From positions 27,008-91,007 of the forward strand of contig JABXHM010000030.1 of assembly GCA_013373625.1 (NCBI GenBank): a DNA stretch of 64,000 nt, read 5' to 3'. The stretch is from Alteromonadaceae bacterium (GTDB lineage: Bacteria > Pseudomonadota > Gammaproteobacteria > Enterobacterales > Alteromonadaceae). Under the pieces are notes generated by a model, which had not been told where the DNA came from, searched no databases, and saw only the letters and a program-made list of their open reading frames with translations. Both the position numbers and the translations under genes were made by a program. Below, piece by piece: positions 44,928 to 53,979 of the stretch; the stretch's first letter is position 1, and each line of letters starts with the position of its first letter.

Positions 44928-45821
44928 TCAAGGATTATCGCCTGTGGCTGGCGCATGCTTTTGCGGGTCAAACCACAGGGCTGGTTCGTCTGTTGGCGTT
45001 TCTTTAGGCAACAGCGGGTTAACCAGTTCAAATACTTTTCGCTGATTTATGTCTACTTTTAGAAGCGCTTCACGGTGGTGAGCCACAAACAGATTGTCGA
45101 AGGAACCGTCTTCCAAAGCCCGGCGCAATCCTGTCTCAATAAGACGCGCCATGATGGGGTTAGAGCGATTAACAAAAAAGTAAACCGCCGCCGGATAATG
45201 AAGCGCCAATGATGGCTCAAGCACAATATTTGGATCTAATGATCGGGCATTGAGTTCACCTAAGGCTTCACTGACAGCGCGCGGAAAGTAATCCCCCTGC
45301 TTAAGCCCTAAACGGCTGTATGCTTCTGGAAATTCAGGCACCGTGAGTACATTAAAGCCGTTCGATTGGAGTATTTTGGTATCAGGCCACTCTGCACCTT
45401 GCAAGGCGGTGAGTGAGGTTAAGTCTTCAACATCATCTATACCACTAAATTTATCGCTGAACGCCTGATGAATTAAAAACACCCGCCAGCCAATCAAACC
45501 TTTGTATACAGGGATCCGAATGGGTAACAGGTCCTTCTCGCGCTGGTTATCGGTCATGGCCCATAAGATATTGATTTCACGACTTTCTTTTAGTTGCCGG
45601 ATGGCCTTACCTTGTAACAGTATGCGCTCTGAGGGAGTAAGTGAATAACGTACACCGGTTTTACTCAAGGCCAGTTTTAACAGGGCCAGCGGGTATTCAT
45701 GACGAATGTCATTCTCATTAATTGGACGAGGATAATGAATAGACCAGTTAGCAGAATAACTCACGACTGGCCACAAAAGGCCCACCAGTACAATAAAACT
45801 TAACCGGTAGTGTTTAATCAT
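44928..45821 (-). CDS. Periplasmic solute-binding-like protein, paralogue of the 26-kb gene
   Basis: The ATG at 45821 is supported by GGGAGT four bases upstream, and an in-frame start 8 codons earlier is less likely. The 297-residue protein has a signal peptide (about 1-24, ending SYSA). Conserved blocks shared with the 26142-27059 product run through the whole chain (LPIRIPVYKGLIGWR, WPDTKILQSNGF, YFPRAVSEA, LHYPAAVYFF, GSFDNLF). It is downstream of queE on the same strand (59-base gap), but a functional link to queuosine is unlikely. There is no transporter nearby, and the ligand is unknown. Confidence 0.75.
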   Translation of the reverse strand: MIKHYRLSFIVLVGLLWPVVSYSANWSIHYPRPINENDIRHEYPLALLKLALSKTGVRYSLTPSERILLQGKAIRQLKESREINILWAMTDNQREKDLLPIRIPVYKGLIGWRVFLIHQAFSDKFSGIDDVEDLTSLTALQGAEWPDTKILQSNGFNVLTVPEFPEAYSRLGLKQGDYFPRAVSEALGELNARSLDPNIVLEPSLALHYPAAVYFFVNRSNPIMARLIETGLRRALEDGSFDNLFVAHHREALLKVDINQRKVFELVNPLLPKETPTDEPALWFDPQKHAPATGDNP

Positions 45822-45880
45822 AATGACTCCCTTACCCTTTTTCACTGCTCGCCATAACCCCTGGTTAACCTATATAATTG

Positions 45881-46564
45881 CTAAGCAATACCGACATACT
45901 TATGTGTTTGTAATGACAACCGCCAATTGCGCTCGATACAGGTTTTGATGGCCAGTTCGGTGGCGCGGGGTTGTTGACTAATAGGCTGCAAACAGACGTT
46001 TTTAGGTGGGTTTTCAAGTACCGACAGCAACGCATCAAGCTCATCAATGTGTTTTTGCATAGCAACAGGGTGCTTAATTTCATCGGCCCGCTGCAATGCA
46101 CTTGTGAGCACTTCGTACCCGCCTTTCATATTTATTTTGGGCGATACCGTTACCCATGTATCAGGCGCGCAACGCACCTCAAAGGTGCCACTGGTTTCGA
46201 TTTGGGTCGTATACCCCTGCTCGTGTAATAAGGTTGTCAGTGTGGTCAAATCGTACATACAAGGCTCGCCACCTGTTAGCACCACATGACGTGCTTGATA
46301 ACGCTGTTGCTCAAACAGTGCCAGCAACCCCAGCTCAGAAATGCCAAAATATCGCTCAGACTCAGCATTTTTGTTTACCACAGCGTCAACAGTATCAATA
46401 CGATTTTCATCCAGCGTCCAGGTATGCTTGGTGTCACACCAGGGACAGCCTACCGGGCAGCCCTGCAGGCGCACAAATATTGCCGGCACACCGGTATAAA
46501 TACCTTCACCCTGTATGGTTTCAAACATCTCATTAATGTTGAGTCGCTGTTCTGTCAATTGCAT
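45881..46564 (-). CDS. queE: 7-carboxy-7-deazaguanine synthase QueE
   Basis: The 227-residue radical SAM enzyme converts carboxytetrahydropterin to 7-carboxy-7-deazaguanine in queuosine synthesis. The cluster-binding motif is CPVGCPWC (Cys 36, 40, 43: CxxxCxxC), preceded by ETIQGEG and VRLQG. GGEPCMYDL is the SAM-binding glycine motif. It is divergent from queC with 78 bases between them, so the two probably share a control region. Confidence 0.95.
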   Translation of the reverse strand: MQLTEQRLNINEMFETIQGEGIYTGVPAIFVRLQGCPVGCPWCDTKHTWTLDENRIDTVDAVVNKNAESERYFGISELGLLALFEQQRYQARHVVLTGGEPCMYDLTTLTTLLHEQGYTTQIETSGTFEVRCAPDTWVTVSPKINMKGGYEVLTSALQRADEIKHPVAMQKHIDELDALLSVLENPPKNVCLQPISQQPRATELAIKTCIERNWRLSLQTHKYVGIA

Positions 46565-46642
46565 AGTCCTGTGATGATTATTGTTGGGATTCTAGCAGGG
46601 ATAGCATAAAATTCCGTTATCATTTCCTTAATTATACCTGTT

Positions 46643-47299
46643 ATGTCTGAAAAAGTGATTGTTATCTATTCCGGCGGCATGGACTCCTTTACCGTATTAA
46701 ATAAAGCATTAGAGGACGGTAAAACACCATTGGCGTTATCGTTTAACTATGGGCAACGCCATAAAAAAGAACTCGATTACGCAGCGCGGGTGTGTGCCGA
46801 ACTTAATATTCCACATAAAATCGTGGATATTTCCGCAATAAACTCGCTGATAGGCGGATCAGCGCTGACCGATGACATCGACGTCCCCCAGGGCCATTAC
46901 GAAGAGCCCAGTATGAAACAAACTGTTGTCCCTAACCGCAACATGATATTGCTGTCGATGGCGGTGGGCTTCGCCGTAAGCGAACAGGCTAATAAAGTGT
47001 ATTACGGCGCGCATTCCGGTGACCATGCCATTTATCCTGACTGCCGTCCGGAGTTTGTGGAAAAAATGAATGATGTTTGCGCCATCGCTAATTACGAAGC
47101 CATTGAAATTGTGACGCCGTATTTAACCGTAAGTAAGACTGCGATTTTAACCGACGGTATACGTATGGGGCTGGACTACAGTAAGACCTGGACCTGTTAT
47201 AACGGCCGGGACAAAGCCTGTGGACAGTGCGGCGCATGCCAGGAGCGGTTAGAAGCATTCCGCGATAATAACCAAACCGATCCACTCCCTTACGAGTAA
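46643..47299 (+). CDS. queC: 7-cyano-7-deazaguanine synthase QueC
   Basis: The 218-residue PP-loop ATPase converts 7-carboxy-7-deazaguanine to preQ0. The PP-loop [11 protein letters not shown] is near residues 9-19. [11 protein letters not shown] is a family block, and the zinc site is in [18 protein letters not shown] near the C-terminus (four Cys). The length is near that of E. coli QueC (231). It converges with rsuA. Confidence 0.96.
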   Translation: MSEKVIVIYSGGMDSFTVLNKALEDGKTPLALSFNYGQRHKKELDYAARVCAELNIPHKIVDISAINSLIGGSALTDDIDVPQGHYEEPSMKQTVVPNRNMILLSMAVGFAVSEQANKVYYGAHSGDHAIYPDCRPEFVEKMNDVCAIANYEAIEIVTPYLTVSKTAILTDGIRMGLDYSKTWTCYNGRDKACGQCGACQERLEAFRDNNQTDPLPYE

Positions 47300-47314
47300 C
47301 ACAACAAACGAAAC

Positions 47315-47342
47315 GTGCCGGTCCTGGCTTCAGGGCTGGCAC
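47315..47342. repeat. Hairpin between convergent queC and rsuA
   Basis: GTGCC and GGCAC enclose CCTG and CAGG, giving an interrupted stem just after queC. There is no T-run, so its terminator role is uncertain. Confidence 0.3.
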
Positions 47343-47378
47343 TGACGCCAGCGTGTTCAATCTGTGTACTGTCGTGGT

Positions 47379-48068
47379 TTACTGACGCAAACATTGAACC
47401 TCGTGTTGCGTTAGGTATCGCCATTGCCCCTCTTCGACATCGAGAGACACGGGACCTATCGCCTCACGATGCAGCGCAACCACACGATTACCTACCGCAA
47501 AAAACATTCGCTTTACCTGATGAAACTTGCCTTCTGTTATTACCAAACGGGCTTCCCGTGGCGCTAAAATTTCTAACTCAGCAGGTCGTGTCAGATGCTC
47601 CGCGCCTTGCAGTTTCACGCCTTGCCTGAACTTATCCACCAGGTTTTCGGCAATAATATGAGATAGTCTCACCCGATACACTTTGCGGCACTGTCTGGAA
47701 GGATGAGTGATGTTATACGACCAACGACCATCGTCTGTAATTAAAATCATCCCTGTGGTGTCGGCATCTAATCGCCCGGCAATATGTAATTGAGAGCGAT
47801 TTTCCAGGTTTAACAAGTTCAATACAGAGGGATAATGCTCGTCTTTATTTGAACAAATTGTCGAAGCTGGCTTATGTAGCAATATGTACCTGGATGGCCG
47901 GGCCGTGAGTGTCACGCCCTTTAGCATTATCAGATTATTTTCATGAACTTGTGTTGCTGCATTGGTGATGGTCAAGCCGTTCACATCGACCTCTCCCTGG
48001 TCGATGCATGCTATGGCTTCAGCCTGACTTAACTGAGTACTTTTACAGATAAATTTATCAAGTCGCAT
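47379..48068 (-). CDS. rsuA: 16S rRNA pseudouridine-516 synthase RsuA
   Basis: The 229-residue protein has an N-terminal S4 RNA-binding domain (MRLDKFICKSTQLSQAEA) and a RsuA/RluB-type synthase domain. The catalytic Asp is in AGRLDADTTGM near residue 100, and GKFHQVKRMF is near 185. RsuA modifies U516 in 16S rRNA. RsuA is preferred over RluE/RluB by length and the N-terminal S4 domain. Confidence 0.88.
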   Translation of the reverse strand: MRLDKFICKSTQLSQAEAIACIDQGEVDVNGLTITNAATQVHENNLIMLKGVTLTARPSRYILLHKPASTICSNKDEHYPSVLNLLNLENRSQLHIAGRLDADTTGMILITDDGRWSYNITHPSRQCRKVYRVRLSHIIAENLVDKFRQGVKLQGAEHLTRPAELEILAPREARLVITEGKFHQVKRMFFAVGNRVVALHREAIGPVSLDVEEGQWRYLTQHEVQCLRQ

Positions 48069-48187
48069 AATATATCGCAGGCCGTGAAAACCGACGCAAC
48101 CGGCGTGGTAATTCTGTCACAGTGTCAGACTGACCGAAACCCGTTTCACCATACCTGCTACTCGACTCAGGCGCTCTGTGCTGAACA

Positions 48188-49117
48188 TTATTTTTGGCTT
48201 TCAGTAATAAAATAGCTTAGTTCTTTTATGCAATGGCGTAGCACCGGATTGAGGCGGGTATTTTTACCGTTCATTACGAATAGTTCGTGACTAAACTCAA
48301 ACAGGCTACCATTCGCTATGGGCACCAGGCCTAACGACACACCCTGTTCTTTGGCCATATAATCGGGCAACAGGGCAACATATTCACCCGTCATCATGGC
48401 TGACATTGCCGCATCAAACGAATCAGAAAACGTCTGAATAGCTAAACGACTGTCACCATCAATATAATTCGCCGACGATAACCCTGAAATACCGATGGCC
48501 GGATAATCCTCTACTCTGACGCTTTCTGGCAGACTGTCAACATCACGGTACTTAGCCAGAGGGTGTGAAGGCGCGCAGTATAATCGCCCTTTACATGAAG
48601 TCCCGATGGGATGAAATGTAACCGACTCCGGCTTCACCATGTCATAGGTAGAAATCACCAAATGACACTCACCAGATAACGCGACATGCTCGACTTCATT
48701 ATACAAACGGGTTTGTATATTCACATGAATGTCGTCGAACTTTTTCATGGTGCTTTTTACTGCACGGCTGACAGCCAGGTGCATCGACAACGGTAATCCG
48801 GCCATCATTACCAGCGTTATATGGCCTGAATAGTCATCATGGAGCGACTTTAAGTTAAAAACAAAATTATCGAAGGCATTGAAAATTCGCTTGGTTTCCT
48901 GAAAAACCACTTCGCCCTCTTTGGTCATCTGGAATCCGCCCCGGCCACGGTGACACAACACTAAATCAAGCCGTTCCTCGAGTTTCTTAATAGCAGCACT
49001 TATATTGGGACGTTGCATTCTTAACACTGGTTCGGCAGCGGTAAAGCCATTGCAACTTGCGACTGCATAAAATACCCGCAGCAGTTTAATGTCTGATTCT
49101 TGTAAGCGATTTAACAT
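48188..49117 (-). CDS. LysR-family transcriptional regulator
   Basis: The 309-residue protein has an N-terminal winged helix (about 1-65: LLRVFYAVASCNGFTAAEPV and ISAAIKKLEERLDLVLCHR) and a LysR effector domain. The helix-turn-helix is followed by GGFQMTKEGE, as usual. No divergent target gene is adjacent, because uvrB is transcribed in the same direction upstream, so its regulon cannot be named. It is not one of the LysR members I can name. Confidence 0.88.
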   Translation of the reverse strand: MLNRLQESDIKLLRVFYAVASCNGFTAAEPVLRMQRPNISAAIKKLEERLDLVLCHRGRGGFQMTKEGEVVFQETKRIFNAFDNFVFNLKSLHDDYSGHITLVMMAGLPLSMHLAVSRAVKSTMKKFDDIHVNIQTRLYNEVEHVALSGECHLVISTYDMVKPESVTFHPIGTSCKGRLYCAPSHPLAKYRDVDSLPESVRVEDYPAIGISGLSSANYIDGDSRLAIQTFSDSFDAAMSAMMTGEYVALLPDYMAKEQGVSLGLVPIANGSLFEFSHELFVMNGKNTRLNPVLRHCIKELSYFITESQK

Positions 49118-49258
49118 GCCAGCACCATCGTATGTATATAGGTATAGTTATCAATACTCAATCCATAATAGGCAGAGACGCCGACATTTACAATTAGATT
49201 TTCTAACAAACCCTCATTTTACTAGTGATTTTCGTCGCTTAGGATATTTTTGTGGTAA

Positions 49259-51274
49259 TTATGACAGCGCTACAACCTGTTTTCTTAGTTGTTCAATATC
49301 ATCCCGAAGTGACGCTGCTTTCTCAAACTCCAGCTCTTTGGCGTATTCAAACATTTGCTTCTCAAGCTCAGCCACCTGAGCCATTAAATCGGTGGCGGTA
49401 GCGGCCTTCGCGGCTTGTTTAGATTCTGATACCTTACGCAACCTCACCTTACTGGCACCCGGTGCAACCGAGTCACCTAAGTCCATTACGTCGGTAATCG
49501 GTTTGTTCAGACGCTGTGGCGTAATATTGTTAGCCAGGTTATGCTCAATTTGCTTGTTTCTGCGACGCTCCGTTTCATCAATTGCTTTGCGCATAGAGCC
49601 GGTTACTTTGTCAGCATATAAAATCGCTTTACCATTTACATGTCGGGCAGCGCGTCCCATAGTCTGAATCAAGGATTTTTCGGCCCTTAAAAAGCCTTCT
49701 TTATCGGCATCCAGAATTGCCACTAACGACACTTCTGGCATATCAAGGCCTTCACGCAGCAGGTTGATCCCTACCAACACGTCAAACTTGCCCAGTCGTA
49801 AATCACGAATGATCTCAATGCGTTCTACCGTATCGATATCGGAATGCAGGTAACGCACTTTCACGCCATGCTCGTTAAGATATTCGCTGAGATCTTCAGC
49901 CATACGCTTGGTTAGTGTCGTGATTAACACGCGTTCATCTGCTGCAACGCGTAAATGAATTTCAGACAAGACATCATCAACCTGAGTCGCCACCGGACGG
50001 ATCTCAATGACCGGGTCAAGTAAGCCGGTGGGCCGCACTACCTGTTCAACCACTTCCCCATCAGATTTTTCCAGTTCGTAGTTACCGGGTGTCGCTGAGA
50101 CATAGATAGTTTGCGGTGAAATATGCTCAAACTCATCAAACTTAAGCGGCCGGTTATCCAGGGCTGATGGTAATCGGAACCCGTATTCAACGAGCGTTTC
50201 TTTGCGCGAACGATCGCCTTTATACATAGCGCCAATTTGCGATACCGTTACATGGGATTCATCAATAAACATCAGGCCGTCGGCCGGGAAATAATCCAGT
50301 AGGGTTGGCGGTGGCTCGCCCGGCGCGCGGCCGGATAAATAGCGCGAGTAATTCTCAATGCCAGAGCAATACCCCAGCTCAAGCATCATTTCGATATCGA
50401 ACTGAGTACGTTGTGAAATGCGTTGCTCTTCGAGTAGCTTGTTAACATCCAGCAATTGCTTCTTACGTTCGGCCAGTTCTTCTTTCACATGCTCGACAGC
50501 ACTTATAATTTTTTCCCGTGGCGTCACATAATGTGTTTTCGGAAATACCGTCGCCCGTACGACATTTTTGTCTACTGAACCGGTTAGCGGATCAAATAAA
50601 CTAATACGCTCAATTTCTTCGTCAAACAACTCGACTCTAACAGCTTGTTTTTCAGAATCAGCAGGGAAAATATCAATCACGTCGCCACGAACCCTGAAGG
50701 TACCACGCTCAAAAGCGATATCGTTGCGCTTATATTGTAACTCTGCCAACCGTCGCAGAATATCCCGTTGATTAATCGTGTCGCCCTGTCGCAAATGCAA
50801 TAGCATTTTCATATAAGACTCAGGATCGCCCAAGCCGTAAATTGCTGACACACTGGCCACAATTACAACATCCCGGCGTTCCATTAGGGCTTTGGTGGCA
50901 GATAAACGCATTTGTTCTATATGATCGTTAATAGAAGCATCTTTTTCGATAAATGTATCGGTGCTCGGCACATAGGCTTCAGGCTGATAATAATCGTAAT
51001 ACGACACAAAATACTCAACAGCATTATGCGGAAAAAACTCTTTCATCTCGCCGTAAAGTTGCGCCGCCAGAGTTTTGTTATGCGCTAAAATAAGCGTAGG
51101 TCGCTGAACCTGGCTGATAATATTGGCCATGGTGAAGGTTTTACCTGAACCGGTAACCCCTAGCAGCGTTTGATTTGCCAGACCACTCTCCAAACCATCA
51201 ACCAACGCCTCAATTGCCTTAGGCTGATCGCCGGCAGGTTGGTAATTTGAGACCAGCTCGAACCCTTTTGCCAT
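49259..51274 (-). CDS. uvrB: Excinuclease ABC subunit B, UvrB
   Basis: The 671-residue DNA-damage helicase of nucleotide excision repair is close in length to E. coli UvrB (673). Walker [11 protein letters not shown] is near residue 39, and the damage-probing beta-hairpin region [18 protein letters not shown] is near 92. The DEAD-like motif IDESH is near 338, QTMGRAARH is motif VI, and the C-terminal UVR domain is [18 protein letters not shown]. It lies 29 bases after the MATE transporter gene and may share its promoter. No SOS box is evident in front of either gene. Confidence 0.97.
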   Translation of the reverse strand: MAKGFELVSNYQPAGDQPKAIEALVDGLESGLANQTLLGVTGSGKTFTMANIISQVQRPTLILAHNKTLAAQLYGEMKEFFPHNAVEYFVSYYDYYQPEAYVPSTDTFIEKDASINDHIEQMRLSATKALMERRDVVIVASVSAIYGLGDPESYMKMLLHLRQGDTINQRDILRRLAELQYKRNDIAFERGTFRVRGDVIDIFPADSEKQAVRVELFDEEIERISLFDPLTGSVDKNVVRATVFPKTHYVTPREKIISAVEHVKEELAERKKQLLDVNKLLEEQRISQRTQFDIEMMLELGYCSGIENYSRYLSGRAPGEPPPTLLDYFPADGLMFIDESHVTVSQIGAMYKGDRSRKETLVEYGFRLPSALDNRPLKFDEFEHISPQTIYVSATPGNYELEKSDGEVVEQVVRPTGLLDPVIEIRPVATQVDDVLSEIHLRVAADERVLITTLTKRMAEDLSEYLNEHGVKVRYLHSDIDTVERIEIIRDLRLGKFDVLVGINLLREGLDMPEVSLVAILDADKEGFLRAEKSLIQTMGRAARHVNGKAILYADKVTGSMRKAIDETERRRNKQIEHNLANNITPQRLNKPITDVMDLGDSVAPGASKVRLRKVSESKQAAKAATATDLMAQVAELEKQMFEYAKELEFEKAASLRDDIEQLRKQVVALS

Positions 51275-51303
51275 GCCTTAAAAACCTTTTATTTAAATTC
51301 TGC

Positions 51304-52668
51304 TTATTTTTGCTCGTCAGTCAACGAAAGCAACGAGCGTCGAAACCAATACACTGACACCATAGCCATAAAAAAGTTTGCGACTACTGCACCAATAAAT
51401 ATCCCCTGCACATCTAAAAACAAACTCATAACGACAGTGATAGGCACAAAAAACACAAACAACCTGACAACGCTAAGCACTAATGCTGTCATGGGCAAGT
51501 GCATGGCATTTAACGATGAGTTGGTGAGGATAACGATACCTTGCAAACCATACCCAAGAGGTACAATGATAAGAAATAACTGGATCAGTTCTGCGACCGC
51601 CTGCTCTTTTGCAAACAACGACGCCAATAAGCCTGATGTAAGCCACAATAAAATACAAATTAAAAGCTGCCAGCCCAGCACAAACTTAATAATTAACCAG
51701 TAAGCACTTTTCACCCTTTCGATGCGATTGGCACCGAGATTTTGACTTATGAAAGGCGGCAGACTCATCGACAGCGCCAACACAACTATAGACGTAAACG
51801 ACTCAAGTCGATTACCAACTCCCCAGGCAGCTACAGCCTCTTCACCATAGTCTGCCACGACTCTGGTGAGGATAGCGCCGGCGACGGGGGTTAGCATATT
51901 GGCACCAGCAGCTGGCAACGCTATTGGCAATATCGCTCTGCCACTTTGCACCAACTCAGGTAAAGATAATAAGCGCGGCAGAATAAAACCGCGCTGCTTA
52001 GCCAATAAGTACAACACCCAGGCAGAGCAAAATATCCATGAAATCAGTGTGGCGAAAGCCGCGCCGCCAATGCCCATCGCGGGGATGGGCCCAAAGCCAA
52101 AAATTAACATCGGGTCCAATAACGCATTAATACCGCCACCTGTGGCCATGATAATACTCGGCGTTTTCGTATCGCCTCTGGCTCTGAGAATACTGTTTCC
52201 CACCATTGGAATGGCGAGGAATACCGCCGAAAAATACCAAATCGCCATATAATCGTGAATATAGGGCAATAAATGGGACTGCGCGCCAAGCAACTCAAAG
52301 GTAAAATTAATACTTACTCCACCGGCAATAGCGAGCAAACCCACCATTAACACCGACAGCATAATTGCACCAGAGCCCGTTTCACGGGCATTATCCTGAT
52401 TACCCTGCCCGGCAAGTTTGGCGATTACAGCCGATGTCCCGATACCTAAACCGATATTCAAACTTATCAGTGTAAAGGTAACAGGAAAGGTAAAACTGAT
52501 TGCAGCAAGCTGCTCTGTACCCAGCAAGCTGACAAAAAAAGTATCTATCAAGCCAAAGCTCATCATCATAATCATGCCAACGATAACTGGCATGGTCATA
52601 CGCTTCAGAGACTCTGCGATATCACCATTTATTAAATCCCGCGACTTAGATTGCTTCACTCTATTCAC
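51304..52668 (-). CDS. MATE-family efflux transporter
   Basis: The 454-residue membrane protein has 12 predicted helices in two MatE repeats; the first begins RMTMPVIVGMIMMMSFGLID and the second follows about residue 230. The start is GTG 52668, with GTG 52659 as an alternative that has AAGAAG better spaced. MATE transporters export cationic drugs or metabolites using Na+ or H+. The gene precedes uvrB at 29 bases, an unusual partnership. Confidence 0.9.
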   Translation of the reverse strand: MNRVKQSKSRDLINGDIAESLKRMTMPVIVGMIMMMSFGLIDTFFVSLLGTEQLAAISFTFPVTFTLISLNIGLGIGTSAVIAKLAGQGNQDNARETGSGAIMLSVLMVGLLAIAGGVSINFTFELLGAQSHLLPYIHDYMAIWYFSAVFLAIPMVGNSILRARGDTKTPSIIMATGGGINALLDPMLIFGFGPIPAMGIGGAAFATLISWIFCSAWVLYLLAKQRGFILPRLLSLPELVQSGRAILPIALPAAGANMLTPVAGAILTRVVADYGEEAVAAWGVGNRLESFTSIVVLALSMSLPPFISQNLGANRIERVKSAYWLIIKFVLGWQLLICILLWLTSGLLASLFAKEQAVAELIQLFLIIVPLGYGLQGIVILTNSSLNAMHLPMTALVLSVVRLFVFFVPITVVMSLFLDVQGIFIGAVVANFFMAMVSVYWFRRSLLSLTDEQK

Positions 52669-53096
52669 TTCTTAAGATTAACTGTGTTTCTCTGCCGACA
52701 AACAACAAAGATAACTATGGCATTTAGCGCCGGCATTACTGACTATACCAACACTGGCTGGTTAGCCGTTCAGATAAGTAATTTGCGAGTTGTTCATAAT
52801 GACAACCACTGTGTCTTTTGAACAAAATATTTTTTAATTATCAGTGTAATCGACAGCGATGCCTAACAACAGGCTTTTATTGTTTAAATGCCTTACGCGA
52901 CAAACTCCAAAGTTGATTGTTCTTTTCATCATTTAGGCAAATAAAAAATCAGACCAATTCTGGGGGTTTTTTCTGCGACGAAAAAAAATTGCAAAACAGA
53001 GATTGTCACAAAGCCTTGACGCATAAGGGCAACAAAAGATCTGCACCAAAAATAACGATTCCAATTGTATGATAATCACCGCCGCCTTGTTTTAAT

Positions 53097-53131
53097 TTCG
53101 TAAATATGTTGTTAACAAGTGTATTTACGAA
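53097..53131. repeat. Nested perfect inverted repeat
   Basis: TTCGTAAATA and TATTTACGAA (10 bp) flank a 15-base centre that itself contains the perfect palindrome TTGTTAACAA (53109-53118). The arrangement resembles a two-tier operator or a cruciform-forming site. Confidence 0.7.
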
Positions 53132-53331
53132 TGACTTCAAAGGGCGAATAACACACAAGAAAAACGTTGTCTATTATTCTTATGAAAAAATTGACGGACT
53201 GGCCATACAGCCCCATAAAAACTTACTAAACCATTGTTTTTAAAATACTTAATATTTATTGAATATGACAGTAGTGTGACACTTTATTGACTCGCAATGT
53301 TGATTTGCAGCCCCTGGTGAAAACTATCAAC

Positions 53332-53362
53332 ATAGTTATCCACAGTTTTGGTGGATAACTAT
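53332..53362. repeat. 12-bp inverted repeat containing a DnaA box
   Basis: ATAGTTATCCAC and GTGGATAACTAT are perfect complements separated by AGTTTTG. The left arm holds the consensus DnaA box TTATCCACA (53336-53344), and the right arm holds an inverted near-box TTATCCACC (53350-53358). Confidence 0.75.
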
Positions 53363-53463
53363 TAAAGAGCCAGTAACCACGCGGCTTAGGACTAAATACT
53401 AACATTCACTTTGTAAGTAACGACTAACCTTGTGGCGTTATTTGATAGGTTACAAAATTATTA

Positions 53464-53487
53464 AACACTGTACAAGAAAACAGTGTT
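53464..53487. repeat. Inverted repeat followed by T-rich sequence
   Basis: AACACTG and CAGTGTT form a 7-bp stem around a 10-base loop, followed by CAATTGTTTTTTAA. It is a weak terminator-like structure on the plus strand. Confidence 0.4.
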
Positions 53488-53554
53488 CAATTGTTTTTTA
53501 ATAGCGTTTGGTTATAGGCCTATCATTTTAAATTACTAAAAGCAGAACTTAAAA

Positions 53555-53573
53555 ACGACTATCGAATAGTCGT
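53555..53573. repeat. Short perfect hairpin
   Basis: ACGACTAT-CGA-ATAGTCGT is an 8-bp stem with a 3-base loop, followed by ATTATTT. It could be a terminator for an unrecognised small RNA upstream. Confidence 0.45.
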
Positions 53574-53717
53574 ATTATTTAAACAATATTAATCAATCAA
53601 TTAGCTAACTTCTTAAGTAGAAAAGCCTAAAAAATACGCGTTTCGCCCATTAATTGTACCGAAATCACGTTAAAATATATTTTTTAAGCATTCGAGTGAA
53701 AAATTTCACGAAGTTAG

Positions 53718-53746
53718 TTGACAGGACACCGGATGCTCATTAATAT
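53718..53746 (+). promoter_or_regulatory. Sigma-70 promoter of tRNA-Asn
   Basis: TTGACA (53718-53723), a 17-base spacer and TAATAT (53741-53746) form a near-consensus promoter. Start of transcription is expected near 53753, about 15 bases before the tRNA 5' end. The discriminator region TCGCC is GC-containing, as in stringently controlled stable RNA promoters. Confidence 0.8.
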
Positions 53747-53767
53747 TCGCCACCGTTGAAATACAGG

Positions 53768-53844
53768 TCCCCCTTAGCTCAGTTGGTTAGAGCGACGGAC
53801 TGTTAATCCGCAGGTCCCCCGTTCGAGTCGGGGAGGGGGAGCCA
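53768..53844 (+). tRNA. tRNA-Asn, anticodon GTT
   Basis: A 77-base cloverleaf includes an encoded CCA. The acceptor stem is TCCCCCT/AGGGGGA, the D-arm AGCTCAGTTGGTTAGAGC, the anticodon loop CTGTTAA with GTT at 53802-53804, and the T-arm CCCCG-TTCGAGT-CGGGG. The discriminator is G, as in tRNA-Asn. No integrase or att repeat is seen next to it. Confidence 0.97.
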
Positions 53845-53857
53845 CTTTATTGGCTCC
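53838..53857 (+). terminator. Hairpin overlapping the tRNA 3' end
   Basis: GGAGCCA-CTTTAT-TGGCTCC forms a 7-bp stem that uses the tRNA's own 3' end, followed by a short AT-rich run. It may end the transcript, with CCA exposed after processing. Confidence 0.45.
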
Positions 53858-53979
53858 ATTTAGTTATACACATACACACTTCTTTTCAGTGCCATCGGTA
53901 AATTATCACTATTGTGTTTCGAATACATGAATCCATCATGTATGCTTAGCCTTTTTCTTGTTGTCGATGGTGAGTATTG

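Larger units (their letters stand above)
52669..53717. other. AT-rich gene-free region rich in inverted repeats
   Basis: About 1.05 kb without a convincing open frame lies between the MATE gene and the tRNA-Asn promoter. It contains perfect dyads at 53097-53131, 53332-53362, 53464-53487 and 53555-53573, one of them centred on a DnaA box. It may hold protein-binding sites or small RNAs; none could be named. Confidence 0.6.

Noticed and set aside
46156..46536. 126-codon plus-strand open frame opposite queE
   Set aside because: Antisense to an assured radical SAM gene with all motifs present.
52758..52773. LexA box (CTG-N10-CAG) in front of the MATE/uvrB genes
   Set aside because: Only the outer triplets match; the inner ATATATAT-like sequence and the fourth base of each half-site do not.
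53332..53362. Chromosomal replication origin
   Set aside because: Only one perfect DnaA box and one near-box were seen, and none of the usual neighbours (dnaA, mnmG, mioC, parAB) is present, so oriC is not supported.
53768..53844. tRNA-Asn as an integration site of a genomic island
   Set aside because: No integrase, no repeated tRNA 3' end and no foreign-looking genes follow it; the downstream genes are a normal M28 peptidase and rnf.
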